64,000 nucleotides of DNA from CAVOXO01 sp963700425 (GCA_963700425.1 CAVOXO010000001.1:930001-994000), one strand, 5' to 3'. Positions 38,221 through 48,927 are shown, numbered from the stretch's first letter. Notes: generated by a model not told the origin, from the letters alone. Numbers and translations: made by a program.

Positions 38221-39102
38221 GTGAGCGCAGAAGCCTACGTTCGTCTCGGCTGGACGACGCGGGTGACGGTCGCTCTCCTGGGACTCATCAACCGACTTCT
38301 GGGACGCTGGGGCGAACCCGCCGCGGGCGTCGTTGCAGGGAAGTTGCCTCGAGGTTGGCTCCCGCCGCACCGCGGTGAGGTCGAGGCGACTCGAAACGGG
38401 TTCACATGGACCCTCCGTCTCGACGACAACCTGCAGTGGCGCATGTTCACCTTCGGCAGCTACGAGTCGGCCACGCTTCGGGTCGTCGACGACGTGCTGA
38501 GCAAGGGGGGCCTCGTCGTCGACGTGGGCGCCAACATCGGGGCGTTCACGCTTCCGGCCGCCAGGGCGGTGGGTAGCACGGGAAAGGTCATCGCGATCGA
38601 GGCATCCCCCGATACCGCAGAGATCCTCCGGCGCCACGTGGCGAGGAACTCGGCGAAGGGGGTCGTGACGATCGTCGAGGCCGCGCTCGGTCGGGAAGCC
38701 GGTTCGGTCGAGATCAGGGCGTCGTCGACTGCCACCTCCGGTGATCTCGGAACTCGCTCGATCTACGGGGAAGGGCCACTGGTCAGCGAGGTGGAGATGA
38801 AGACCGGAGATGAACTGCTCGCAGAGCTCGGTCTCGGCGGCATCGACCTCCTCAAGATCGACGTGGAAGGCGCCGAGCTCGATGTCCTGTCGGGAATGGA
38901 GTCCCTGTTCCGGGACACTCCACCACAGGCGGTGATCGTCGAACTGGTTCCTTCGCATCAGCAGCGAGCGAACTGCGATCCCGACGAGGTACGCGACCGA
39001 TTCACTTCGTGGGGCTACGAAGGCCGAGGCATTCGGAGCCGGGGGCTCGTCGATCTCGATGACATGACGGCGGGGAACGTGCTCTTCACCAGGAAGAAAT
39101 GA
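38221..39102 (+). CDS. FkbM family SAM-dependent methyltransferase
   Basis: A 293-aa protein. Motif I is VVDVGANIGAFTLPAARAVG (SAM binding), followed by VIAIEASPDTAEILRRHVARN and LLKIDVEGAELDVLSGME, all FkbM hallmarks. It would O-methylate a sugar or polyketide hydroxyl, here probably a surface glycan because the next gene, overlapping by 4 bases, is a glycosyltransferase. Residues 1-40 include a short hydrophobic stretch, perhaps membrane-associated. Start GTG 38221. Confidence 0.88.
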   Translation: MSAEAYVRLGWTTRVTVALLGLINRLLGRWGEPAAGVVAGKLPRGWLPPHRGEVEATRNGFTWTLRLDDNLQWRMFTFGSYESATLRVVDDVLSKGGLVVDVGANIGAFTLPAARAVGSTGKVIAIEASPDTAEILRRHVARNSAKGVVTIVEAALGREAGSVEIRASSTATSGDLGTRSIYGEGPLVSEVEMKTGDELLAELGLGGIDLLKIDVEGAELDVLSGMESLFRDTPPQAVIVELVPSHQQRANCDPDEVRDRFTSWGYEGRGIRSRGLVDLDDMTAGNVLFTRKK

Positions 39103-40249
39103 CGTCGATCCCCGGCTCGGAATCACCGAAGAAGTCCGCCGTCGGGAGCCGTGATCTCTCGGTGCTGGTCGTGTGCGCGGTGAACGGTCGCGGGGGGCCC
39201 ATCCATTCGATGGACACGGTCCTTCGTTCCGAGGCAGCCTCCGGGGTCAGGGCGTGGATTGCGACGCAACCACCGAGTGGTGACCCCGACGAGAACATCG
39301 TGTCCCTGGGGGAACGTTTCATGCCCATGGTCCGACCGCGGGGTTCGAACCTGCTCAGGGCACAGGCGGGTCTTCTACGACGCGCCGTGTCGATCCGCCG
39401 CAACATCGACCTCATCCACGCCAACGGTCTCACCGAGGCGGTTGTCGTGCTGCCGCTGGCGTTGGTCACCGGCCTGCCCGTCGTCGTCTGGATCCACAAC
39501 TCGGAGCGGCCACGCGCCTTCGCACCTCTGGAGCGGGCCTTTCGCCGGTTGATCGACAGGTGGACCTTCGTGGGCGTCTCGACACTGGCCGCGGAGCAGG
39601 TGGTCCCGCATCACTGCGAGATCATCCCGAACCCGATCGAGCGAGAAGCCATTCTCGCCCCCAGGCTTCCGTCGGCATCATTCCGTGTCGCCTTCCTCGC
39701 CGGGACGGACCGCCCGGTGAAGGGATTCGACCTCCTTCCCGGCATCATCGAGCAGTCCTCCCACCCCGGCATCGAGTGGAACCTGTTCACGTCGCCACCG
39801 TTCAGTTCGCCCGACCCCGCCTGCCGCCGCGGCATGGGAGCGTCTGCTGTCGCTCGAATCGGACTCGGTGCGCATTCTGCAGAGGGTCGAGGATGTCCGA
39901 AGAGCGTTCGAGGTCGCCGACCTCGGTGATCGCTCCCTCCCGCCGGGAGTCGTTCAACAGGGTCATCGCCGAGGCGTTCGTCAACGGCATCCCGGTCGTG
40001 GCCAGCGATCTGGCACCACACCGTGAGCTGCTGGCACCCGACGTCGATCTGCTCTTTCCTCCGGAGGACGTCGGGGCTGCGGCAGCGCTGGTCGACCGCC
40101 TGGCCGGCGACGCCGATGAGTATGCGAGGAAGAGCGCATCGGCGTCGGGGCGATCCAGGAGGTTCGACTCTGATCTCGTGGCCGAGCGACTCGTCGACGT
40201 GTGGCTGAACGCCGGCGGCCGGGAACCGGTTCCCGCCCTCCCGCCGTGA
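39099..40249 (+). CDS. Family 4-type glycosyltransferase (two frameshifts)
   Basis: About 383 aa. The N-terminal Rossmann half has LVVCAVNGRGGPIHSMDTV and IDLIHANGLTEAVVVLPLAL; the middle has VPHHCEIIPNPIE and FLAGTDRPVKGFDLLPGI. Extra single bases at about 39822 and 39925 shift the frame twice; restored, AAAWERLLSLESDSVRILQR is followed by APSRRESFNRVIAEAFVNGI and PVVASDLAPHRELL, the nucleotide-sugar binding E(x7)E region. The product is a GT-B fold enzyme. Coupled to the FkbM gene; together they look like a surface-polysaccharide pair. Confidence 0.85.
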
Positions 40250-40391
40250 CGACTCGTCCTTCGTGGGACTCGGCATTCCGTGGATCCCCGGGGAGCCGAC
40301 GACCGACGGGGCCGCCAGACCGAGATGTTCGATCGAGGTGGATACGATCAGGCGGCGCGTCAGCGCACGTCGACAACCGAGGATCCCGCCA

Positions 40392-42095
40392 GTGACGCGA
40401 CAGCTCATCACCTCCGCTCTCCCGTACATCAATGGCGTGAAGCATCTCGGCAACCTCGTGGGGTCGATGCTCCCTGCGGACGTCCACGCTCGATTCCTGC
40501 GTCTCAGGGGTGACGAGGTCCTCCTGATCTGTGCCACGGACGAACACGGCACCCCTGCCGAGATCGCCGCGACCGAGGCGGGACTCGACGTCGCCGAGTT
40601 CTGTCGGCTCAATCATGAGATCCAGGCCGAGCTCTCCACGCAGTTCCTCCTGAGTTGGGACCATTTCGGGCGGACGTCGCACCCCCGGAACCATGAGCAG
40701 ACCCGGTACTTCGCCGACCGACTCGACGAACAGGGCTATCTCGACGAGCGAACGACGGTCCAGATGTACTCCGAGACCGATGGTCGGTTCCTTCCCGATC
40801 GCTACGTCGAGGGGACGTGCCCGAACTGCGGCTACGAGCGGGCCCGCGGAGATCAGTGCGAGAACTGCACCAAACAGCTCGAACCCACCGAGCTCATCGA
40901 CCCGCGCTCTGCGATATCGGGAGCCACCGACCTCGAGCACCGCGACAGCCGTCATCTGTTCCTGCGCCAGTCGGCACTGGCGGATCGGCTCAGGTCCTGG
41001 ATCGACACCAAGATGGGGGAGTGGCCGACCCTGGTCACGTCGATCGCCTACAAGTGGCTCGACGAGGGACTGGAGGACCGGGGCATCACCCGCGACCTCA
41101 GTTGGGGCGTGCCCGTCGATCGACCCGGTTTCGAGGGCAAGGTCTTCTACGTCTGGTTCGACGCCCCCATCGGCTACATCTCGGCGACGAGGGAATGGGC
41201 GGACCTCGACCCCGACCACAGGGACTGGGAGTCGTGGTGGAGGACCGATCGCGGCGCTGCCGATGTCGTCTACACCCAGTTCATGGCCAAGGACAACATC
41301 CCCTTCCACACCCTGGGGTTCCCCGCCACACTCCTGGGGTCGGGAGAGCCGTGGAAGCTCGTCGACCGCCTCAAGGGTTTCAACTGGCTCAACTACTACG
41401 GCGGAAAGTTCTCCACCAGCCAGGGTCGCGGCGTCTTCATGTCCGACGCCCTCGAGTTGCTGCCGGCGGACTACTGGCGGTGGTACCTCATGGCCAACGC
41501 ACCCGAGAGCGACGACACCGCGTTCACCTGGGAGAAGTTCGCCGACTCGGTCAACAAGGACCTGGTCGGCACCTTGGGCAACTTCGTCAACCGGGTGGCG
41601 ACGCAGGTTGCCCGCAGCTCCGAGGGAGCGGCGCCTGAGGGAGGCGAACCCGGCGAGCCCGAATCCGCCCTCGTCGACCGGCTCGGAGCGCTGATCGCCG
41701 AGTACCACGACCACCTCGACGAGCTTCGCTACCGAAAGGCGACCTCGACCCTCAGGGCACTGTGGGCCGAAGGCAACGTCTACATGGAGATCCGCGAGCC
41801 GTGGCGTCTGGTCAAAGTGGACCCCGACGCTGCGGCGATGACCCTTCGCGTGGCCCTGGGGGTCGCCCGCCTGCTCGGGTATCTCAGCTCGCCGTTCGTG
41901 CCGCAGACCTCGGCGTCGTTGGCGGCGATGCTGCCCGATGCGCCGCCGCTCTCCGGGCTCACGCCCGAGCTGGCCGGCTCGGTGCTCGACGTGGCCGCCG
42001 GATCCCGATTCGATCGTCCCGGGCTGCTGTTCTCGAAGATCGAAGGTCACCAGATCGCCGAGTGGGTCGACCGCTTCGGTGGCGCCGACAGCTGA
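40392..42095 (+). CDS. metG: Methionyl-tRNA synthetase
   Basis: A 567-aa enzyme charging tRNA-Met. The class I HIGH motif appears as HLGN within PYINGVKHLGNLVGSML. The zinc knuckle has CPNC and CENC (four Cys). The WxGW-type catalytic core includes VFYVWFDAPIGYISATREW, and the second signature KFSTSQGRG replaces KMSKS. The anticodon-binding helix bundle follows; there is no C-terminal tRNA-binding EMAP domain, as in the shorter MetRS forms. GTG 40392 is chosen by similarity; an in-frame longer reading exists from 40263. Confidence 0.95.
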   Translation: MTRQLITSALPYINGVKHLGNLVGSMLPADVHARFLRLRGDEVLLICATDEHGTPAEIAATEAGLDVAEFCRLNHEIQAELSTQFLLSWDHFGRTSHPRNHEQTRYFADRLDEQGYLDERTTVQMYSETDGRFLPDRYVEGTCPNCGYERARGDQCENCTKQLEPTELIDPRSAISGATDLEHRDSRHLFLRQSALADRLRSWIDTKMGEWPTLVTSIAYKWLDEGLEDRGITRDLSWGVPVDRPGFEGKVFYVWFDAPIGYISATREWADLDPDHRDWESWWRTDRGAADVVYTQFMAKDNIPFHTLGFPATLLGSGEPWKLVDRLKGFNWLNYYGGKFSTSQGRGVFMSDALELLPADYWRWYLMANAPESDDTAFTWEKFADSVNKDLVGTLGNFVNRVATQVARSSEGAAPEGGEPGEPESALVDRLGALIAEYHDHLDELRYRKATSTLRALWAEGNVYMEIREPWRLVKVDPDAAAMTLRVALGVARLLGYLSSPFVPQTSASLAAMLPDAPPLSGLTPELAGSVLDVAAGSRFDRPGLLFSKIEGHQIAEWVDRFGGADS

Positions 42096-42164
42096 GAGTC
42101 CCCGGGTCGCACCCGACTCCGGGTGGCGCCTGGTCCCGTAGGTCGACGACTACCGTTGGCCCCG

Positions 42165-43085
42165 ATGGCGGCACCTCCCCCCACCGCGACCTCCGCGCCT
42201 CGACGTCGTTGGCCCGGCACCCTGATGCGGGTGTTCGCACTCATGGCGATCATCGTCGCGGCCGGCGCGGTGACCGGCTTCGCTCTGGGGTATCCCGTGA
42301 GCCGGATCGACTTCGGCGCCGACGACACGGTCCAACTCGACGACGTCGCTCTTGCCGGATCCTTCGACCCGGCGTTCGCTCTCGTGCAGATCGGGGATCT
42401 TCCCGACACCTACACCGAGCTGACCGACGAAGACGGCGCATCGTCGGGGGCGGACCTGATCGGCGCGTCGTACTGCGGGCAGGCAGCCGAGGTCCAGGGT
42501 CAGTTCGGGGAGCCGCTCTCGAGGGTCTACGTCGATCTCAACAACCAGTCGATCGTGGCGGCCGAGGTCGTGAGGGTCGGCAGCACCAGAGACGGAGATG
42601 CCTACATCCGTGAAGTCACGAACACGATGGACGGCTGCCGGAACGCCACGTTCTTCCGGGTCACCGACGGCGAACGGACCGAGGTCAAGATCACCGATGA
42701 TCGCCCCCCACCGCCCATCCTCAACTATCTGAGCCGCACTCTCGTGCCCGTTGACGGTGGCGTCTACGAGGTCGTGACGTACTTCCAGGTGGGCGACGTC
42801 CTCGTGGCGATCAAGTATGCGGGGCCGACCCGGCCCACCGACGAGTTCCTCCAGCGGATCGAGACCGAGATCCTCTCGCGGGTCGCCCCCCAGCAGTTCT
42901 CACGAACACAGGAGGTCGAGGGCCTCGAACCGCTCCCGTCCGAGGACGTGACCACCACGACGGCCGACCCTGCCGCTCCGTCTCCCACGCCCAGCCCCGA
43001 GCCGTTCCCTGCCGAGACCCCGGATCCGACGTTCGAGACGCCGAGGGCGACGACCACGGCGGCACCGTCGGAAGGTGGCCAGTGA
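42165..43085 (+). CDS. Membrane-anchored extracytoplasmic protein, unknown
   Basis: A 306-aa protein with one N-terminal helix (MRVFALMAIIVAAGAVTGFALG) and a soluble outer domain of about 200 residues, containing two Cys (SYCGQ and MDGCRN) that could form a disulfide. A Pro/Thr-rich tail (PAAPSPTPSPEPFPAETPDP) is typical of wall-spanning linkers. ATG 42165 has TACCGT (42151-42156) 8 bases upstream, a leaderless promoter. Family not recognised. The stop overlaps the next start. Confidence 0.7.
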   Translation: MAAPPPTATSAPRRRWPGTLMRVFALMAIIVAAGAVTGFALGYPVSRIDFGADDTVQLDDVALAGSFDPAFALVQIGDLPDTYTELTDEDGASSGADLIGASYCGQAAEVQGQFGEPLSRVYVDLNNQSIVAAEVVRVGSTRDGDAYIREVTNTMDGCRNATFFRVTDGERTEVKITDDRPPPPILNYLSRTLVPVDGGVYEVVTYFQVGDVLVAIKYAGPTRPTDEFLQRIETEILSRVAPQQFSRTQEVEGLEPLPSEDVTTTTADPAAPSPTPSPEPFPAETPDPTFETPRATTTAAPSEGGQ

Positions 43086-43898
43086 GCCCGACCGCTGCGG
43101 CAGAGCAGCGGTTCGCCGATCTCGAGGTCGATCTGGCCGACGAGACCTCCGAGTTGAACCGTCTGATCGTCGACCTCGACGACGACGGACTGTGGTCCCC
43201 CACGCCCTCGGAGGGTTGGGCGATCGCCGACCAGCTGGCTCACCTCGGCGGGATTCGACGATCACGCGGTCGTGGCTCTGCGCGAGCCGGATCGTTTCCG
43301 CGCCGAGTTGGAGCCGGTGTTGAACGGAACGGTCGATCCCGTCGCCGACGTCACCGCACGGGGCAGGACCATGACTCCGCGGGCCGTGCGGGAATGGTGG
43401 TACGAGTCGCGGGCCCGGCTGATCGCCGCGATCGACGGTGACGACCCCGCTCGCCGGGTTCCGTGGTACGGACCCGACATGAGCGTGATGTCGCACGTGA
43501 CCGCGCGCCTGATGGAGACGTGGGCCCATGCGCAGGACGTGCGCGACGCTCTGGGTGTGGCACCGTCGGTATCTCGTCGACTGCGTCATGTCGCCCACAT
43601 CGGTGTCGGCGCTCGGGCGTTCTCCTTCCTCGCTCACGGGCGTGAGGCGCCGGTGGAACCCATCGACGTCGTGCTCGAGGCTCCCGACGGAACCAGCTGG
43701 GAGTGGGGGCCGGGCGACGCTGCAGATCGGGTCAGCGGCCCGGCGCTCGACTTCGCGCTCCTCGTCACCCAACGGCGTCATCGAGACGACCTCGACCTGA
43801 CGGTCGTCGGGGTCGCTGCGAATCAGTGGGTCGACATCGCTCAGGCCTTCGCCGGTGGTGTCGGACCGGGGCGCTCGCCGGGTCAGTTCTCGCGCTGA
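43082..43898 (+). CDS. TIGR03084-like metal-binding protein, DinB/mycothiol-isomerase fold (one frameshift)
   Basis: About 272 aa. GTG 43082 overlaps the upstream stop (GTGA). The opening SEGWAIADQLAHLGG and, after one extra base at 43253, FDDHAVVALREPDRF, MTPRAVREWWYESR, DMSVMSHVTARLMETWAHAQDV and RLRHVAHIGVGARAF match the TIGR03084 family, relatives of mycothiol-dependent maleylpyruvate isomerase. Residues His and Glu in AHLG and ARLMETWAHAQD would bind a metal. A thiol-dependent detoxifying or isomerising role is inferred from the family. Confidence 0.82.
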
Positions 43899-43927
43899 GG
43901 ATCCTCGACGCCGTTCGGCCCGCGGAG

Positions 43928-44656
43928 CTACAGGTCGTCGATCAGGCGGAACGCCTCGCCGAGCTCGGCTCCGAAGGGTCTGGCCGCGTCGGCCAACTTG
44001 GCACGTTCCCGGGCCCGGAACGCGGACAGACCGCCGGACGGATCGTCGAGTCGGTTGAGGTGGGTCGTCTCCCACTGGCTCCGATGCGCCTCCAGCGCCC
44101 GACACCGGGCGTCGAGCCATCGGTCGTCGGCGATCTCCACATGGTTCGGTTCGTCCGCCTCGAACAGCAGCAAGGTCACGGGTCGGTGCGACTCGATGCC
44201 GTGCTCGGGGAAGAAGTGGGGGTCCCGGGCGGCGACGATGGCATCGGTCGTGAGGAAGCCGGCAGCACGATGGTCGGGGTGCAGTCGATAACGCTTCCAG
44301 GGGTCGTGGCCCAGGATGACCTCGGGTCGGGCCTCGCGTATGACGCGGGCGACCCGTGATCTGGTCGTCGGGTCGTTCTCGAGCTCACCGTCGACGACCG
44401 ACAGGAACGTCAGGGTGCCCGACGCCCCGAGAGCGTCCGCGGCCGACCGCTGCTCGGCCTGCCGGGTCGATACGAGGTCGGCCAGGTCCGCGTCGGGGTC
44501 CCACGTACCCTTCGAACCGTCGGTGCAGATGAGGTGATGAACGTCGCATCCCGAGTCCGCCCACCGGGCCAACGTGGCGCCGCAGTTGAACTCGACGTCG
44601 TCGGGGTGGGCGGCGATCGCCAGCGCGGAGGCGGGCACAGCGAGGTTGGTCGACAT
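43928..44656 (-). CDS. PIG-L/LmbE family deacetylase
   Basis: A 242-aa zinc hydrolase. The metal motif AHPDD is at residues 17-21 (AIAAHPDDVEFNCGATL), with the later His in LHPDHRAAGFLTTDA. Members deacetylate GlcNAc-type sugars, including mycothiol precursors (MshB) and mycothiol conjugates (Mca); which one this is cannot be told. ATG 44656 has TAGCAT (44664-44669) 7 bases upstream, a leaderless promoter on the reverse strand. Separate from the cofC-like gene by 10 bases in the same direction. Confidence 0.85.
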   Translation of the reverse strand: MSTNLAVPASALAIAAHPDDVEFNCGATLARWADSGCDVHHLICTDGSKGTWDPDADLADLVSTRQAEQRSAADALGASGTLTFLSVVDGELENDPTTRSRVARVIREARPEVILGHDPWKRYRLHPDHRAAGFLTTDAIVAARDPHFFPEHGIESHRPVTLLLFEADEPNHVEIADDRWLDARCRALEAHRSQWETTHLNRLDDPSGGLSAFRARERAKLADAARPFGAELGEAFRLIDDL

Positions 44657-44666
44657 GGGACCGATG

Positions 44667-45239
44667 CTAGGAGAGCGCCGCCAGATCCTCGGGGTGGTCG
44701 ACGTCGAAGCTGAGGGCCGTGTCCTCGACGGTTCGCAGGGGATGCCCCGACGTCGAGGCATGGCGGAGGTGACGGCCGAACGAGCCGGGGCCGTACGCGA
44801 AGGCGAACTCGATGGCGCACGGCAGTGCAATGACGGTCGTCCCGTCGCGCCGGTGGTCGGGAACCAACACGATCTCGCCGTGTCGTGAGATCACGTGATC
44901 GAAGGTCGTGGCGCCGGGGATGTCGGCATGGGCGATGACCGCGACATCGAAGCCGGCATCGGCGATGTGGCGGAGGCCGACCCGTGCCGCAACGTCGAGC
45001 CCGGTCCGACCCGGAACCACGGCCGTCGCCCCGGCCGCGACGGCCCACTCGGCGACGGCATCATCGTCGGTGACGACGAACGCGGCGTGGGGTCGAGCGG
45101 CCTCGACGACGGTGTGCGCCCAACGCCGCGTCGTCTCGCTCCTCTCCGACTCGGTGAGAGCCCCGGCCAGCCGCGACTTGGCCGAATGGAAGTTGCGGAT
45201 GGGTATCGCCACGCCGACGCGAATGGGGGAGGTCGGCAC
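44667..45239 (-). CDS. cofC: 2-phospho-L-lactate/PEP guanylyltransferase (F420 biosynthesis)
   Basis: A 190-aa nucleotidyltransferase (CofC/FbiD). It begins IRVGVAIPIRNFHSAKSRLAG, with the conserved Lys-Ser-Arg substrate loop, then VTDDDAVAEWA, VAVIAHADIPG (the metal-binding Asp) and ELVLVPDHRRDGTTVIALP, where the RxDGTN motif (here RRDGTT) binds the nucleotide. It forms the GMP-activated phosphate donor for coenzyme F420. Start GTG 45239 with TAGGAT (45247-45252) 7 bases upstream on the reverse strand, a leaderless promoter. It fits with the F420-dependent oxidoreductase at 11450. Divergent from gpsA. Confidence 0.88.
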   Translation of the reverse strand: MPTSPIRVGVAIPIRNFHSAKSRLAGALTESERSETTRRWAHTVVEAARPHAAFVVTDDDAVAEWAVAAGATAVVPGRTGLDVAARVGLRHIADAGFDVAVIAHADIPGATTFDHVISRHGEIVLVPDHRRDGTTVIALPCAIEFAFAYGPGSFGRHLRHASTSGHPLRTVEDTALSFDVDHPEDLAALS

Positions 45240-45360
45240 GCGCCCGATCCTATGTGGGTACCGAGTCGAGTGGTGGCGCCGCCGCGACGAGGATCTGGGT
45301 TCCACCGCCGGTCGAACCGCTACCGTGATCCGACCGGGGTGTCGATCGACAGGGGTTCCC

Positions 45361-46368
45361 ATGCGGATTCGGGTTTCGGTGATCGGTGGAGGATCGTGGG
45401 GCACGACGGTGGCTCACATCGCGGCCCACAACGTCCCGACGCTTCTCTGGGCGCGCCAGGCCGAGACAGTGATCGACGTCAACGATCGTCACTGCAATTC
45501 GCGCTATCTCGACGGTTACGACCTCCATCCCGGCCTACGGGCGACCGACGATCTCGCCGAAGCGGTCGCGCTCGCCGACGTGCTGGTCATGGGCGTCCCC
45601 TCGCACGCCTACCGCGCCACGCTGGAGGAGGTCGCTCAGCACGTGCGCGCCTGGGTGCCGGTCGTCAGCCTGACCAAGGGTCTCGAGCAGGGATCGCGGC
45701 TCCGGATGAGCGAGATCACCAACGAGGTGCTGCCGGGTCACCCGGCTGCGGTGCTGACGGGTCCGAATCTCGCCAAGGAGATCCTCGCCGGTGATGCCGC
45801 GGCATCGGTCGTCGCGACGACGGATCCGGTCGTCGCGACGAGGCTTCAGGAGGTGTTCGCGACCGGCATGTTCAGGGTGTACACCAACCCCGATGTGGTC
45901 GGCTGCGAGATCGGCGGAGCCCTGAAGAACGTGATCGCCATCGCGTCGGGGATGGCTGATGGCCTCGGCACCGGCGACAACACCCGGGCCGCCGTGATCA
46001 CCCGCGGCCTCTCCGAGCTGAGTCGCCTGGGCGTCGAGATGGGGGGACAGCAACTGACCTTCTCGGGGCTGGCGGGCATGGGCGATCTGATGGCAACGTG
46101 CATCTCGTCCCAGAGCCGAAACCGCCACGTGGGCGAGCAGTTGGGCCGGGGCCGGACGATCGAGGAGGTGATCGCCGAGATGAACATGGTGGCCGAAGGG
46201 GTCAAGACCGCGAAGGTCGTGATGGAACTTGCGGAGGAGTACGGAGTGGAGATGCCGATCGCGAGCGAGGTCTTCGCCGTGTGTCACGAGGGCCGCACCG
46301 CCCAGGAGGCGTACCGGGGGCTGCTCCGCCACGAAGTGGGCCCCGAGCACCACTCCTACGCCAACTGA
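45361..46368 (+). CDS. gpsA: Glycerol-3-phosphate dehydrogenase [NAD(P)+]
   Basis: A 335-aa cytosolic enzyme making sn-glycerol-3-phosphate for membrane lipids. The NAD fold is VSVIGGGSWGTTVAHIAAHN; VSLTKGLEQ, LTGPNLAKEI, CEIGGALKNVIAIASGMADGL (catalytic Lys) and FSGLAGMGDLMATC are standard GpsA motifs. ATG 45361 follows AGGGG. Divergent from cofC. With glpK-like and glpD it completes a glycerol-3-phosphate network in this window. Confidence 0.95.
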   Translation: MRIRVSVIGGGSWGTTVAHIAAHNVPTLLWARQAETVIDVNDRHCNSRYLDGYDLHPGLRATDDLAEAVALADVLVMGVPSHAYRATLEEVAQHVRAWVPVVSLTKGLEQGSRLRMSEITNEVLPGHPAAVLTGPNLAKEILAGDAAASVVATTDPVVATRLQEVFATGMFRVYTNPDVVGCEIGGALKNVIAIASGMADGLGTGDNTRAAVITRGLSELSRLGVEMGGQQLTFSGLAGMGDLMATCISSQSRNRHVGEQLGRGRTIEEVIAEMNMVAEGVKTAKVVMELAEEYGVEMPIASEVFAVCHEGRTAQEAYRGLLRHEVGPEHHSYAN

Positions 46369-46411
46369 AGAGGAGCCCCGGTCGCCGTCGGTCGGCGCGG
46401 ACCGTCCGGGA

Positions 46412-47688
46412 TCAGGAGCGCAGCACCCGTTCGACGGCGTCGAGCTGGGCCTCCATGGAGAACGTCGAGAGGAATGTGGCCCGACCGGCGCGTCCGATTC
46501 GATCGCGTCGGCTCTCATCGGCCATGAGGGCGGCCAGCCCCGCCTCGAGGCCGTTCCGATCTCCGGGTGCGTACAACTGGGCATCGACGTCGGTGCGCAG
46601 GGTGCGCCCCATCTCGCCGACATCGGGGGCGAGGGTGGAGAGGCCCGCCGCCAGATACTCCTTGAGCTTCAGCGGGGAGTAGTGGAAATCGCCCCCGGAC
46701 TCGCTGAGGATGGTGCCGATGTCATGGTGGCGAGGTAGTCGGGGACCTCTTCGTTGGGCACCGAACCGACGAATCGCGCCGTCACGCCGAGGTCGTGTGC
46801 GAGGGCCTCGCACGAGGAACGGGTCGGGCCGTCGCCGACCATCAACAGCGCCACGTCGTCCCGGCCGTCGGTGGCGTCGGCGACGGCGCGTACCAGCACC
46901 TCGGCGTTGTGGAAGGGACGGAAGCTTCCCACCCAGCCGACCACGAGGCGTCCGCGGAGATCGAGTTCGTCACGGCGGCTCTCGGCACGCTGGTACCGCT
47001 CGGGATCGGCCGAACACGGCGTGATGATCACCCGACGCTCCGAAGCGCCGCGCTCCAGCACGGCGTCGGCCACCTCCTGGCTCACGCACGCGACGACGTC
47101 CGCCCGCCCGAACTGCCACGATTCGCCGACTCGTTCCGCACAGCGCCCCCACAGCGGTCGCCGCACGCCCCATCTCTCCGATTCCCAGATCTGCGGTGCG
47201 TCGACGAACAGGACGAGGGGACATCCGGTCGTGTCGGCGAGCCGGAATCCTGCTGTCTGGAACAGGTCGTGGTGCTGCCACACGTAGGGGGTCGGCGCCC
47301 CCCAGGGCGTGTCCAACGACCACCTGAAGCGAAGTCCTCTCGCGAGCGATCGGGCGTCCTTGGCGAGAATCCGATGGTGACGGGCGCGGGCGGCGTTGGC
47401 GGGTGCCGACGAGGTCCGACCTGCGGTCCACACGGAACGTCGCGCCTCGGTGCCGGTGAGGCGCTCGGTGGGCGTGACGATCGTCGACGAGCCGTATCGG
47501 GCGGCAAGGGCATCAGCCCAGTTGGCGATGGTGATCCATACCGCATCGGCGCGGAGCTGGGACGTGCCGGGAGTGATCAGCGGCACGTTCGCGGTATCCA
47601 CCGCAGAGAAGGCTACCAGCGGCTTCGCTGGGCTGATGGCGCCTGCGGGCCGCCGGGCCCGTTCATGGCCGGAGGTAGGATGCGGCAT
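46412..47688 (-). CDS. Family 4-type glycosyltransferase (one frameshift)
   Basis: About 425 aa. ATG 47688 (MPHPTSGHERA). The N-terminal half has a GT-B Rossmann pattern with VWQHHDLFQTAGFRLADTTGCP, VACVSQEVADAVLERGASERRVIITPC and LVVGWVGSFRPFHNAEVLVRAV (donor domain start). The frame breaks at about 46722 by loss of one base (ATM|DIGTILSE); the rest, FHYSPLKLKEYLAAG, is the sugar-nucleotide binding E-x-A segment. Convergent with gpsA and divergent from the pyruvyl transferase gene; it belongs to the surface-glycan cluster. Confidence 0.85.
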
Positions 47689-47716
47689 GCTCACGGCGAC
47701 ATGGCGGCACTGAGGC

Positions 47717-48891
47717 GTGTCCACTCCTGGTTCCTCTCAGCCCCGCGTCGGCATCGTCGGTCCCACCCTGGGCACCCTCGAGGGAGCCGCCGAGCTGGGC
47801 CCGGACCGAGCCCTCGACGCCATCGACAACAACACCGGGAACCTGGCGTTCCAGTACGCGGCCGGTCGGCACGTCGCAGGTCCCGCACAGAGGGTGGACT
47901 GGAGCGCTGATCCCGTCGATGTCCGGCAGTCCTTCGACGTGCTGTTGATTCCCGAGGCCAACGCAGCGAATCCCCTTCGGGACTGGGGCGGACGAGCTGA
48001 CTGGATCGAGGCATGCGATCTGCCGCTGGTCGTGGTGGGTCTCGGAACGCAGTCCGCGAAGATCGGTGACGATGTCACGTTGACCGATGGGACGATCCGC
48101 TACCTCAGAGCGCTGGCCGAGCGGACCTCCGTCATCGGGGTTCGCGGCGAGTACACCCAACGCGTGCGATGGCGGGCGTGGGCATCGACACGACCGAAGT
48201 TCTCGGATGCCCGTCGCACTTCATCAACCCGGCCGGTGATCTGGGGGTTCGGCTCGAGGCCCGCTACCGGGCGGCACCGACCCGGCTCTCCGTCGCCGCG
48301 GCGAGCACGGTGCGTCGTTTGCGGAGCGTTGAGCGGAAGTTGTTCGCCTGGATGCGGGAATCAGAGGGCCTGTACGTGCCTCAGAGCGGACCGACCGTGA
48401 AGATCTGGGCGGGTTGGAAGGACGGACCGACCCCCGCAGACGCCGACAAGGTGTTCAAGTTCCTGACACCGCTCCGAGATCGCCTGGGGCCGCGTGCCTC
48501 GTCGTCGCGCGCCGACTTCGATGCGGTGTGCGACGGTCGAGTTCGGGTCTTCTTCGACGTCGTCGAGTGGATGGATGCCCTGTCGCGATGCGACGCGTCG
48601 ATCGGTACCCGCTTCCACGGCAACATGCTGGCTCTGCAGTCGGCGGTCCCCGCGGTGTGCATCGTTCACGACGGCCGGACCGAGGAGCTGTGCGGCACGA
48701 TCGGGCTTCCCAAGATCCCTCTCTCACGATTCGGATCCCTCGACCGTCCCGGCGAAGTGCTCGACTCGGTGGATTTCGACGGAGCGGCGTTCGACGACAA
48801 CCGGCGCCGGCTCGCCGGGGGCTATGCCGAACTCCTGACCCGCCACGCAATCGTTCCGTCATCGTTGCTCGCTGGCCTGGCCGAGCCATAG
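47717..48891 (+). CDS. Polysaccharide pyruvyl transferase family protein (one frameshift)
   Basis: About 391 aa. GTG 47717 starts VSTPGSSQPRVGIVGPTLGT. Motifs NTGNLAFQYAAGRHV, DVLLIPEANA, LVVVGLGTQSA and ALAERTSVIGVRGEYT match the PS_pyruv_trans N-terminal half. The frame changes at about 48167 by loss of one base; then VGIDTTEVLGCPSHFINP and SIGTRFHGNMLALQSAVPAV complete it (the RxHG region near the C-terminus binds substrate). It would add a pyruvate ketal, or an analogous group, to a cell-surface sugar. Part of the glycan cluster. Confidence 0.82.
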
Positions 48892-48927
48892 CGTTCGCCG
48901 TCGCGGCGTACCTCGTTGGTGCGCGAC

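Noticed and set aside
39981..42050. A 689-codon reverse frame opposite metG
   Set aside because: Antisense of metG, no domain match.
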